Shown piece after piece: positions 9,167-17,880 of a stretch of 64,000 bases of DNA (position 1 is its first letter; every line of letters begins with the position of its first letter). A program made the position numbers and the translations under genes. Source of the stretch: Pyrinomonadaceae bacterium (GTDB taxonomy: Bacteria > Acidobacteriota > Blastocatellia > Pyrinomonadales > Pyrinomonadaceae); NCBI GenBank assembly GCA_030838445.1, contig JAUZFQ010000218.1:1-64000 (forward strand), written 5' to 3'. The notes beneath the pieces are model-generated. The model was not told the DNA's origin, ran no database searches, and saw nothing but the letters and a program-made list of their open reading frames with translations.

Positions 9167-10690
9167 CTACTGTTTTTGACCGATGATCTCGACGAGCTTT
9201 CCGTATTCGGCCTCGCCGCGCAGGGCGTCGAACGCCTCGTCGTCGGCCAGTTGTCTCGCGTCCTTGAAGCCCTTCTCGATGGCACGCCGCAGCGCGTCGA
9301 ACGCCCTGCGCTTGTCGCGGTTGAGCGCGTGCGCGCGTGCGAGTTCGTAGAACACCTGCGCGTTGTCGGGCGCGAGTTCGGCCGCTGCGGCGAGCGAGGC
9401 GGCGGCGAGCGCGTAGTTTTCGCGTCGCCCGATCAAGTTCTGCGCACCTTCGTAAAACTGCGCGAAGACTCCGTTGAGCGTGCGACGCGCGACACGCCGT
9501 TCGCCCGTGTCGGCGTCGGCGCGCGCGGCCTTTCTCAGATCGTCCACGGCCTTTCTGAAACTGACGCCCGCGACCGCGCCCTGATTCGGGTCGCGACGCT
9601 GTTCGAGCAGCGCGACGAGTTCGCCCGCGAGTTTGTGCTGGCTCTTTATTTGCGCGTCCTCATCGTCAGACGCTCTCTTGACTTCGCGCGTCTCTCCGAG
9701 TCGCGCCGCCTGTTGCTCAAGTTGGCTTACGTCGCGCAGTCCACGGAAGTCCGCAGCGGCCGCCCGGTAAGTTTGATACGCGACGTAAAAATTCAGCGCG
9801 GCTTCGGCATCGCGCGCCTTGCGCGTCTGCTCCTGCCAGAGTTGCTCGATCAGCGCGTCGTCCTTCGGCAGTCGTCCAGACTTCAACGCCTGTAGCTCCA
9901 TCCATTCGACGGCGGCGGCGCAGGCGTCGGCGGGCGGCCACGCGTGCGCCCCGTCGAAAAGGGCGAGACGATGCGCGACGGAAAATTTATCCAACGCCTC
10001 GTCGAGTTTTTTCAGTTCGGGGAAATTGTAATCGTCAGTTCCGGCGATGGAGTAGACGTGGAAGGACACGGCGGTTGACGGCTTGATGTCCGTGGGAAAC
10101 CCTGCGCCGCAGACGACGACCCCGGCCAGACAACTCCGGCAGAGATGCCCGAAGCGGACGGCCATGCGCGCGCCGCCGGAGAAGCCCGCCGCGTAGACGC
10201 GCCGCTCGTCAACGGAGAGACGCGCATGTGTGTCTCTCCACATCGCGACGGCGGCGTCGAGCGAAGCCTGCACCGCGCCGTTGCGCGAGTTGTGCGAACC
10301 GGCGACGATCCAGCCGTAACGCTCCGCCGCCTCTTGAAAGCGCGCGACCGGCACTTGGCCGCGCGCGAGCGGATCGAGGCAGTAGAGAATCGGCCAACGC
10401 TTGCCGGGCGTGTACGCGGAAGGGAGATAAAGCGCGTAGCTTTGCGTCGCGTCGTCGAGGCTGACGACCTTCTCGATGAGACGGCCTTGCGGGAAAGGTT
10501 GTGCAGACGCGTTTGCAGACGTTGTTGAAGATGGCGACGCGCCGTGTGAACTATTCTTCTCTGCGCTCCGGCCTTGTTGGGTGCGGGAGCGTGAGGGGGG
10601 CGCGGCCAGCGCGCAGAGAAGAAGGGCGAGTGCGATGAAGCGTCGCACGTGTGGCGCGGAAGTGTGTGGTCGAAAGTTCAGGCTCGACAT
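9167..10690 (-). CDS. Exported alpha/beta hydrolase (PHB-depolymerase/esterase-like) with C-terminal TPR-like region
   Basis: Start MSSLNFRPHT at 10690 within ORF 9167-10774; signal peptide; GFSGGA nucleophile elbow; GTDDYNF Asp; GAHAWPP His; TPR-like tail. Confidence 0.8.
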   Translation of the reverse strand: MSSLNFRPHTSAPHVRRFIALALLLCALAAPPSRSRTQQGRSAEKNSSHGASPSSTTSANASAQPFPQGRLIEKVVSLDDATQSYALYLPSAYTPGKRWPILYCLDPLARGQVPVARFQEAAERYGWIVAGSHNSRNGAVQASLDAAVAMWRDTHARLSVDERRVYAAGFSGGARMAVRFGHLCRSCLAGVVVCGAGFPTDIKPSTAVSFHVYSIAGTDDYNFPELKKLDEALDKFSVAHRLALFDGAHAWPPADACAAAVEWMELQALKSGRLPKDDALIEQLWQEQTRKARDAEAALNFYVAYQTYRAAAADFRGLRDVSQLEQQAARLGETREVKRASDDEDAQIKSQHKLAGELVALLEQRRDPNQGAVAGVSFRKAVDDLRKAARADADTGERRVARRTLNGVFAQFYEGAQNLIGRRENYALAAASLAAAAELAPDNAQVFYELARAHALNRDKRRAFDALRRAIEKGFKDARQLADDEAFDALRGEAEYGKLVEIIGQKQ

Positions 10691-11952
10691 GCTTCCGGCG
10701 GCCGTTGCCGCTCTGCTCGCGCTCCCGCCTGAAACTCTTTGACGATCTGCATCAGACGCACCCCGACATCCCACGTCAACGCGTCGCCCTCAAGCGTGAA
10801 GTGGCGCAGCGAGGACAGCGCGGCGGGCACGGGCACGTCGCAGTTCCACAGCACCATGACGCGGCGGTCGTATAAGACGAAGGCGGAGTTGAGTTCGATC
10901 AAGATGTTCTGGTCGAGCGTGTGACCGCCCGCGCCGTCCACGCGGCAATCGTCGGCGGTGACGACGACGAGGGCTGCGCCGCATTGCCGCATCGCTTGAA
11001 ACATCTCGCCGGACACAGGGAGCGCGTCGCGTTCGCCGCCGACGAGCGCGCGGCTCTTGACGTCCATCAACTCAAGCGCGGCCTGCAACTGCCCGACCAG
11101 CGGCGCGGCGCGGCGACACAAAATCAGAAAGTCCCTGTTGTGTTCCGCGGCCTCTCGCGGCGGCGCGACTTCGGCGCGGTATGAGACGGCGAGGCCGGGG
11201 TGAGTTTCTTCTTCGTGAACTGCGGCGGGCGTCTCGGTCGTTAACTCAAGAGCGCGGCCTTCGATGAACCCGGCCAGTTCCTCGCGCTCGACGCGCAGGC
11301 GCGCGGGCTGGCCGCGCTTGCCGATGGTCATCGTGCCGATCTCTGCGGCCTGGCAGAGATGGAAGAAGCAGACCACGCTGCTTTCGGTCGCCTTCTGATT
11401 CAGCCCCGCGGCCGCAGGATAAAACTTCTGCCAGTAGGCCGCGACCTGCGTGTGCGTCACGAGGTCTTGGCTCTCGTCGTGCATCCATCGAAGCGCGGCG
11501 CGATAGGGCGCGGTGTTGGCGAGCACGGCGCGGTAGGCTTCGGCTTCGGGGGCGAGCTTGCGCGCAAACTCCCAACCGAGTTGGCTGAGACGCAGGCGGT
11601 CGCCGCCCTGCCGTGTGACGATGCCCCAGAATTCATAGGCGGCGACTTTGCGCGGCTCGAAGACGCGCCGCTTCACGTCGTCCATCGCCTCGACGACGGA
11701 GACGCCCGCGGGCTTCTTCTTGAGATACTGCACGACCTCGCGCACATCTCCGGCGGTCGCCAGAATCGGCAGCGACGTGGACGCCGCATCGTCGGGCGCG
11801 TCCTCCGACGAAGTGTAGAGAAGCCGGAGCGCGTGCGAACGCTCCGCGGCGAGCGCGGCCGAGGCGTTTGGAATTGCCCCTTCGGATTCGTACCCGCCGA
11901 CGGCGCGGCCGTCGTCTTCCATCTCCGAGAGCGACGCGATTAAAACTGACAT
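10678..11952 (-). CDS. Winged-helix (DUF5343-like) N-terminal region + C-terminal TIR-like nucleotide-binding domain (CAP12/Pycsar effector-like)
   Basis: C-terminus HNRDFLILCRRAAPLVGQLQAALELMD...EAMFQAMRQCGAALVVVTADD-like segment (actual: SGEMFQAMRQCGAALVVVTADD)...LDQNILIELNSAFVLYDRRVMVLWNCDVPVP resembles the PF10137-type TIR pattern, judged by eye; conserved Glu in NILIEL. Confidence 0.65.
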   Translation of the reverse strand: MSVLIASLSEMEDDGRAVGGYESEGAIPNASAALAAERSHALRLLYTSSEDAPDDAASTSLPILATAGDVREVVQYLKKKPAGVSVVEAMDDVKRRVFEPRKVAAYEFWGIVTRQGGDRLRLSQLGWEFARKLAPEAEAYRAVLANTAPYRAALRWMHDESQDLVTHTQVAAYWQKFYPAAAGLNQKATESSVVCFFHLCQAAEIGTMTIGKRGQPARLRVEREELAGFIEGRALELTTETPAAVHEEETHPGLAVSYRAEVAPPREAAEHNRDFLILCRRAAPLVGQLQAALELMDVKSRALVGGERDALPVSGEMFQAMRQCGAALVVVTADDCRVDGAGGHTLDQNILIELNSAFVLYDRRVMVLWNCDVPVPAALSSLRHFTLEGDALTWDVGVRLMQIVKEFQAGARAERQRPPEACRA

Positions 11953-12031
11953 AATGAAACTAACCTCCCACCCGCGAGTTTCGTCCGTGCCGTGATCAAC
12001 TGCGACGACGACGACGGATCACCTGATCGTT

Positions 12032-12445
12032 TTACGAGTTGCCCCCGCCCGCTTCGTCGAATGAGTCGGCGGCCGCCTCGGCCTTGAAGGGCGGGTTGGG
12101 GTCAATGTGATAACGTTTGAGTTTGGAGTTGAGCGTCGTGGCGTTGACGCCGAGCAGGTGCGCGGCGCGCGCCTGATGGCCTCCGGTGCGCAAGAGCGTC
12201 CGCCGGATGATCTCGATCTCGAAGCGACGCACTTCGTCCGGCAAACTCAAGCCGCGGTCGTCGTCCTGCGCTTGTAGTTTCTGCACGTCCTTGAGCAAAG
12301 CGATCTCTTTGAGGAGCGTCAGCGTCAGTTCCTCAAGCATCTCGATCCGGCTGAGAGACGTGGCATGCTCTTCCAACAGGCGACGCGCCTCCGCGTGCGA
12401 ATCGCGGTAGTGTTGCCGTTCATTCAAAACGCTCGACGCTTCCAT
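12032..12445 (-). CDS. Orphan Fis-family helix-turn-helix protein (no AAA+ domain)
   Basis: LPDEVRRFEIEIIRRTLLRTGGHQARAAHLLGVNATTLNSKLKRYHI is an NtrC-type Fis HTH; N-terminal coiled coil. Confidence 0.85.
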   Translation of the reverse strand: MEASSVLNERQHYRDSHAEARRLLEEHATSLSRIEMLEELTLTLLKEIALLKDVQKLQAQDDDRGLSLPDEVRRFEIEIIRRTLLRTGGHQARAAHLLGVNATTLNSKLKRYHIDPNPPFKAEAAADSFDEAGGGNS

Positions 12446-12529
12446 CTACGTAAACCTCCCGCACGGATCAGGCGAACTCTTAACTGCTTACACACGCCCC
12501 GGCACACCCGCGCGCCGGGCCGGCTCCAT

Positions 12530-13270
12530 TTAATATTTGAGCGCGGTCAGTTGCTTGAGACAATGACTCTCGACGGTGCTCGTGTTCTGCACGCTGAGTT
12601 GTGCGTCGTGCCCGTCGTTCGGCAACAGCCAGCGGCCGTTTGCGCCCTGCACCAGATGGCCGAGTTCGTGCAACAGGATCAGCGCGCGCGCCGCACGCGT
12701 GTCCGAGGAGAAGCGGCCGATGGCGCGGCGTTGCGCCTTCGCCAGCGTGGGCGCGATGAAGAGCGGCCCGATGCTGTTGACGAGCACGCGCTCGAAGAGG
12801 CGGTAGGACGCGCCCGTCCGGTTGTCGTGGACGAGGACGGTAGTGCCCGACATCTGAATGGCGACGTTGGGACTCTCGAAGCGCTCGTTCCGAAACTGCT
12901 CGGCGAGACTGTTCAGCACCCCGGTCGCCTTCGCCGCGCCGCCGAATAAGCGGCTGCACGTATTCTCCTCGCCGAGAATCCGGTACGCGTCCAGATACGA
13001 CTCCGCGTGCAACTCGTTCCTGAACGCGCCGCGCCGGAGCGGCGTCGGGACGGGCGCGGGCAGGGAAGCCGCGCGCGCCTCGGCAGCCTTCGCACGCTCC
13101 ACCGTCGTCGGGTCGGCGTCGGGCGCGCTCGCGTTCGCGGTCTCGACGTGACGCGCCCCGGGCTGCGCGTCGCCCGCGTCATCTCCCTCGCTAAAATTTT
13201 TTTGTGCCGGAGTAGACATCTGGATCGCCAAAACTAAAATGAGCGCGACGAACATCTGACGCAGTTTCAT
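12530..13270 (-). CDS. Exported HELGH-motif putative metallopeptidase-like protein
   Basis: Start at 13270 (MKLRQMFVALILVLAIQMSTPAQ signal peptide) within ORF 12530-13495; LLHELGHLVQ and downstream NTSTVESHC (candidate third ligand Glu). Confidence 0.65.
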   Translation of the reverse strand: MKLRQMFVALILVLAIQMSTPAQKNFSEGDDAGDAQPGARHVETANASAPDADPTTVERAKAAEARAASLPAPVPTPLRRGAFRNELHAESYLDAYRILGEENTCSRLFGGAAKATGVLNSLAEQFRNERFESPNVAIQMSGTTVLVHDNRTGASYRLFERVLVNSIGPLFIAPTLAKAQRRAIGRFSSDTRAARALILLHELGHLVQGANGRWLLPNDGHDAQLSVQNTSTVESHCLKQLTALKY

Positions 13271-13694
13271 GGCTTGCCTCCCACGTGGGCATCCCCTTGA
13301 AAGTCGGCTCACAACCTCGCCGCGTCTCTGTCGTCGCCCTTCGAGCTTCACTCTTTCGTCTGCTTCATCCGGCGAATCACGTCGGCGTGGACGGCGATGC
13401 GAAAGAGTTGTGCCCGTGGCAACTGTTCGATAGATGCAGGGAGAGCAATCAAGAAATCTCAAATTTATGCGAGACGTCCCGAAAGTTCTCCGCACAGCGC
13501 GCGACGCGGGGCGGTCGAGCTAAAAGCACGTCGTGGTTCCGCAAGGGGGAATACGGCCGCGCGCGAAGATTGTGAGACGGATGGGCGGAAGTGAGAACAA
13601 ATTTGTGACGAAGAGGACGATTCGGGGCATGAGGCGGCAGCGAGGGAATCCGTAGTTTCGGACGCACTCTAGAAGTTGTTGCTTCGGACGCGCG

Positions 13695-14477
13695 TTAGAG
13701 GTTGTTGCCGAGGACGTTCTGCAAGTTGTCGCGGTAGTTGCGGCTGAGCGTGAGTTCCGTGCCGTCGTGCAGGATCACGTGATACTCGCCGTGACTCCAC
13801 GGTTGCAGCTCGCGTATGCGGCGGAGGTTGACGATGGTCGAGCGGTGGATGCGGATAAACTCTTTCGGGTCGAGTTGCGTTTCGAGACTGCTGATCGACT
13901 CGCGCAGGAGGTGCGACTTGCGTGCGTTAGTGTGGACGTTGACGTAATTCCCCTCGGCCTCGATCCAGTCAATCTCTGTGGTGAGCAGGAAGAAGACGCG
14001 CCCGCCGGTCTTGACGACGAGCCGTTCGAGATACTTCGAGTCGGCTTCGAGTTGTTTGAGGAGCGAGAGGATGCGCTGGTCGAGTTGGCCGTTGCGCGTG
14101 CCGCGGATGTGCATCTTGGCGTGCTCGATGGCCGCGGCGAAACGTTCGCGGTCGAAAGGCTTGAGCAGGTAGTCGAGGGCGTGGACTTCAAATGCCTGTA
14201 TGGCGTAATGGTCGAAGGCCGTGACGAAGATGACGAGCGGCAGGTAGTCGGACTTGAGCGCGTCGAGGACGGCGAAGCCGTCAACCTGCGGCATCTGCAC
14301 GTCGAGCAGCATCAGTTCGGGGCGCAAACTTTGCACCGCCGCGACTGCCTCCGCGCCGTTCGCGCACTCGCCGACGATCTCGATCTCAGGGTCGGCCGCC
14401 GCCATCGTGCGAATCTTCTCGCGCGCCAGCGGTTCGTCGTCAACGGTCAAAAGGCGTATACGCATCTTCCCCTGCAC
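13695..14477 (-). CDS. LytTR-family response regulator (LytR/AlgR type)
   Basis: REC domain (LTVDDEPLAREKI, LLDVQMPQVDGF) + LytTR (IEAEGNYVNVHT, IHRSTIVNLRRI). Confidence 0.93.
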   Translation of the reverse strand: MQGKMRIRLLTVDDEPLAREKIRTMAAADPEIEIVGECANGAEAVAAVQSLRPELMLLDVQMPQVDGFAVLDALKSDYLPLVIFVTAFDHYAIQAFEVHALDYLLKPFDRERFAAAIEHAKMHIRGTRNGQLDQRILSLLKQLEADSKYLERLVVKTGGRVFFLLTTEIDWIEAEGNYVNVHTNARKSHLLRESISSLETQLDPKEFIRIHRSTIVNLRRIRELQPWSHGEYHVILHDGTELTLSRNYRDNLQNVLGNNL

Positions 14478-14607
14478 AAATCTTCGGCGCGCGCCGGATG
14501 CTTTGTCTCGCGGCCGCGAATTGAACTTCCGTTAATTCAAATTAAGGCACGACCGGCGGCAGTAGTGAAAACTGTTGCCGGGTGGTGCGACGGAAGTATC
14601 CGAATTT

Positions 14608-15810
14608 TCAGATGACTGCTTGTTGACGGAAGGAGTCGGGCGTCTCGGATGGAATTTCCAAAGTTACGATCAGCCCGCCGCGTGGATCGTTGGCTAGCTC
14701 GAAGCGGTGCGCCGCGCCGTAGAGTTGTTCGAGACGCGCCCGCGTGTTGGCTAGCCCGACACCTTCCTTGAAATTGCGCTCAAGACTTCGATTCAGGGTC
14801 AGCCCCGGCCCGTTGTCTTTGATGCGAATACGAAGCGTGCCGTTTTTTCGTTCCGCCTGAATATCGATCCGGCCGGGAGTGGAGCGCGGAGCGATGCCGT
14901 GGCGGATGGCGTTCTCGACAATCGGTTGGAGGATGAGGTTGGGAACTTGCGTGTCGAGAGCCTGTGCGTCTATGTGGAGGGTGGTGGTCAGGCGGTCTTG
15001 GAAGCGGATGCGTTCGATCTCCAGATAGCACTTGAGGAATTCGAGTTCCTGTTGGAGCGTGACCTCTTGCGTGCCGGAGTTTTCGAGTGTGAGCCGGAGG
15101 AAGTCGCCGAGGCGCGCGATCATTTTGTCGGCGGCCTCGACGTCGATGTAGACGAGCGCGGAGATGGAGTGGAGCGTGTTGAAGAGGAAGTGCGGTTGCA
15201 GTTGCATCTTGAGGGCTTGCAACTGCGCCTGCGCGAGTTGGGCTTGGAGTTGCGCGGCGCGGCGTTCGCCCGCGGTGTAACGGCGGTAGTAGTCGAGCGC
15301 GTGGCGGGCGAGCAGGATCAAGCAGTAGATGCCGTAGTTCTCGCTGGCGTTGAGAATGATGTTGCGGTAGATGAGCCAGAGCGCGCCCGTCGTGCCCTTC
15401 GGCCTGTTGAAGTAGACGCTGTTGAAGGTGTAGAGCAAGCAGCCGACGAGGACGACGCAGGCGGTGCTGAAAAGTACGTGGAGCAGTAGATTGCGCCGCC
15501 AGTGTTCCTGTTCGAGGCGGAAGCGTGCGGCGAGCCAGAGCACGACGGGCGTGACGAGCGCCCAGATGTAAGCGTAGCTGAACTGGATGGCGACCGACTC
15601 GGCGAACGGGATGGGGCGGTCGCTGCGGATCATCGCAAAGTAAATCTGAAACGTGAAGAAGAGGCCGATGGCCGTCCATACGAGCGCCACGGCGGCGAGG
15701 TAGATGAGGCGACGCTTCCACACACCTCCGTCAACAGCGGCAGCGGCGGTGGGACGAGCCAGTGGTTCTGAAAATGTGTGGTTCAAGTTTAACGTGCGCC
15801 CGGCTTTCAC
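14608..15810 (-). CDS. LytS/YehU-type sensor histidine kinase
   Basis: Multi-TM N-terminus; LQLQPHFLFNTLHSISALV His_kinase motif; HATPase region VENAIRHGI, DNGPGL. Confidence 0.93.
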   Translation of the reverse strand: MKAGRTLNLNHTFSEPLARPTAAAAVDGGVWKRRLIYLAAVALVWTAIGLFFTFQIYFAMIRSDRPIPFAESVAIQFSYAYIWALVTPVVLWLAARFRLEQEHWRRNLLLHVLFSTACVVLVGCLLYTFNSVYFNRPKGTTGALWLIYRNIILNASENYGIYCLILLARHALDYYRRYTAGERRAAQLQAQLAQAQLQALKMQLQPHFLFNTLHSISALVYIDVEAADKMIARLGDFLRLTLENSGTQEVTLQQELEFLKCYLEIERIRFQDRLTTTLHIDAQALDTQVPNLILQPIVENAIRHGIAPRSTPGRIDIQAERKNGTLRIRIKDNGPGLTLNRSLERNFKEGVGLANTRARLEQLYGAAHRFELANDPRGGLIVTLEIPSETPDSFRQQAVI

Positions 15811-16245
15811 ACTTCTTCACTTCTGAGCCGCGGGCGTCGAGACGGGGAGCGAGAACGCGGCTGCCCTAACAGGGTTCGTGACGGGCGAGGAAACGTATGG
15901 GCGACGCACAACTATAATCCCGGCGCGGGCGGATGTGAAGAACTGTGGGACGAAACGGCCGGATCAAGTGACGAAGCGGAGCGTACGCGTGACGAAGCGG
16001 ACGTGTCAGCGGACATAGCGACGCTTGATCCGCGGCAGCCCGCGCGCGCGGCTGCAAATAAATGACGCGGGGCAAACATCTTTTTGCTCGACTGCCGCCA
16101 TCAACAACTATCAAGAGGAGCGATTGGCAAACTCTCGCACGCGTTGCGGGTCAGTAGTTTTGCTTACAACCTTACCCGCAAGCACGCGCCGTCTCGCGGC
16201 GGTCGAAATGCGCCGTCGTGAAATTTCAGATCGCCCGTCATACTT

Positions 16246-17643
16246 ATGTCGAGCACTCTCCCGACCTGTTGCTACGAATTCGACTCGTTCCGTCTCGACG
16301 CGTCGAGGTCGCTCCTGTGGCGCGAAGGCGAACCGGTGCCGCTCCCGCCGAAGACCTTCGAGACGTTGCTGCTGCTCGTCCGCGAGGCCGGGCGCGTGCT
16401 GCGAAAAGAGGAGTTCATCGCGCGCATCTGGCCGGACTGCTACGTCGAAGAGAGAAATTTGACGCAGCACATCTTCACGCTCCGCAAAGCTCTCGGCGAG
16501 GGGGCGAACGATCATCGCTACATCGTGACCGTGCCGGGACAGGGCTATCGCTTCGTCGCGCCGGTGAGGGAACTGGCCGAGACGGACGCCGGGGCGTCGT
16601 CGCAATCAACTCACGACAGGCGTCGTTCGGATGAGCACGTCGCAAGCGTCGCCCATGAAGAACTCCCTTCGCACACGAAACGCCACACGGGCAACGCCGA
16701 GGCGTTTCAAGCCTACATACGCGGCCGCTATTTCTGGAACAAGCGAACCGCCGAAGGGTTGCACAAAGCAATTGAATACTTCGGGCAGGCCATCGCCCTC
16801 GACCCGTCCTACGCGCTCGCCTTCGTCGGTCTGGCCGACGCGCACAATTTGCTGGCCGGGCACGGCGGCCTCCACCCGCAAGACACTTTCCCGCAGGCCA
16901 AAGCCGCGGCCGAGCGCGCACTCGAACTCGACGATTCGCTCGCGGAAGCCTACGCCTCGCTCGCCTTCGTCTCGTATCGCTTCGACTGGAACTGGGCGGA
17001 CTCCGAGCGTTACTTCAAACAGGCGATTGCGTCGAATCCGGCATACGCCACTGCGCATCACTGGTATGGCGAGTCGCTCGCGGCCGCTGGACGCTTCGAC
17101 GATTCGCTCGCCGAACTCGGAAGGGCGCAGGAACTCGACCCGCTCTCGCTGCCCATCAACACAGACCTCGGACAGTCGCTCTATTTCGCGCGCCGCTACG
17201 AAGACGCCGCGCGGCAGTTGGAGAAGACGCTCGAAATGGACGACAGATTTCCGCGCGCGCTCATCGTCCTCGGCGCGGTTTATGAGCGGCAGGGGCGACA
17301 CATGGAGGCGATTGAAACGTCGGGCAAGGCGGTGAAGTTGTCGCCTGACAACCCGCTCGCCCTCTCAGGTCTGGGGCACGCGCGCGCGCTCGCAGGGCAG
17401 CACCACGAGGCTCGCCGCATCGTGAGCGACCTGCAACGTCTCGCCACGAATCGCTACGTCTCTTCATATAATATCGCCGCCGTCTACGCCGGACTCGGCG
17501 AACCCGACGCGGCTCTCGATCAACTCGAACAGGCCGCCGTTAACTCCGACGTGTGGCTCGTCTGGCTCAAGTGCGATCCGCGTTTCGACCTCCTGCGCGC
17601 AGACCCGCGCTTCGCCACCCTCTTGCGCCGCGTCAACTTATAA
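16246..17643 (+). CDS. CadC-like winged-helix (OmpR/PhoB-type) transcriptional regulator with TPR repeats
   Basis: YEFDSFRLDASRSLLWREGEPVPLPPKTFETLLLLVREAGRVLRKEEFIARIWPD...VTVPGQGYRFVAPV; TPRs follow. Confidence 0.9.
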   Translation: MSSTLPTCCYEFDSFRLDASRSLLWREGEPVPLPPKTFETLLLLVREAGRVLRKEEFIARIWPDCYVEERNLTQHIFTLRKALGEGANDHRYIVTVPGQGYRFVAPVRELAETDAGASSQSTHDRRRSDEHVASVAHEELPSHTKRHTGNAEAFQAYIRGRYFWNKRTAEGLHKAIEYFGQAIALDPSYALAFVGLADAHNLLAGHGGLHPQDTFPQAKAAAERALELDDSLAEAYASLAFVSYRFDWNWADSERYFKQAIASNPAYATAHHWYGESLAAAGRFDDSLAELGRAQELDPLSLPINTDLGQSLYFARRYEDAARQLEKTLEMDDRFPRALIVLGAVYERQGRHMEAIETSGKAVKLSPDNPLALSGLGHARALAGQHHEARRIVSDLQRLATNRYVSSYNIAAVYAGLGEPDAALDQLEQAAVNSDVWLVWLKCDPRFDLLRADPRFATLLRRVNL

Positions 17644-17821
17644 AGCCGCGCGCCCGCCATGCGACTCGGAGAGTCGAGACGTTCACGGATAACATATATT
17701 TAATGATTGAATCGTAGATAATATCGTTTCTCCATCCAATTTTATCCCGCCCCGAAGCATCCACTTCGCCGCCCGCGACAGACTTCCAGTGAATCTGCGG
17801 CTTCCTTGTGCCGCGCCGGAG

Positions 17822-17837
17822 TTGGCACGCCCGTTGC
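17822..17837 (+). promoter_or_regulatory. Sigma-54 -24/-12 promoter: TTGGCACGCCCGTTGC
   Basis: Match to TTGGCACG-N4-TTGC; 44 bp before the ATG at 17881. Confidence 0.85.
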
Positions 17838-17880
17838 CCTTCGTGAGCGAGAGCCTATTCACCTGTAAGGAGTTGTAAAG

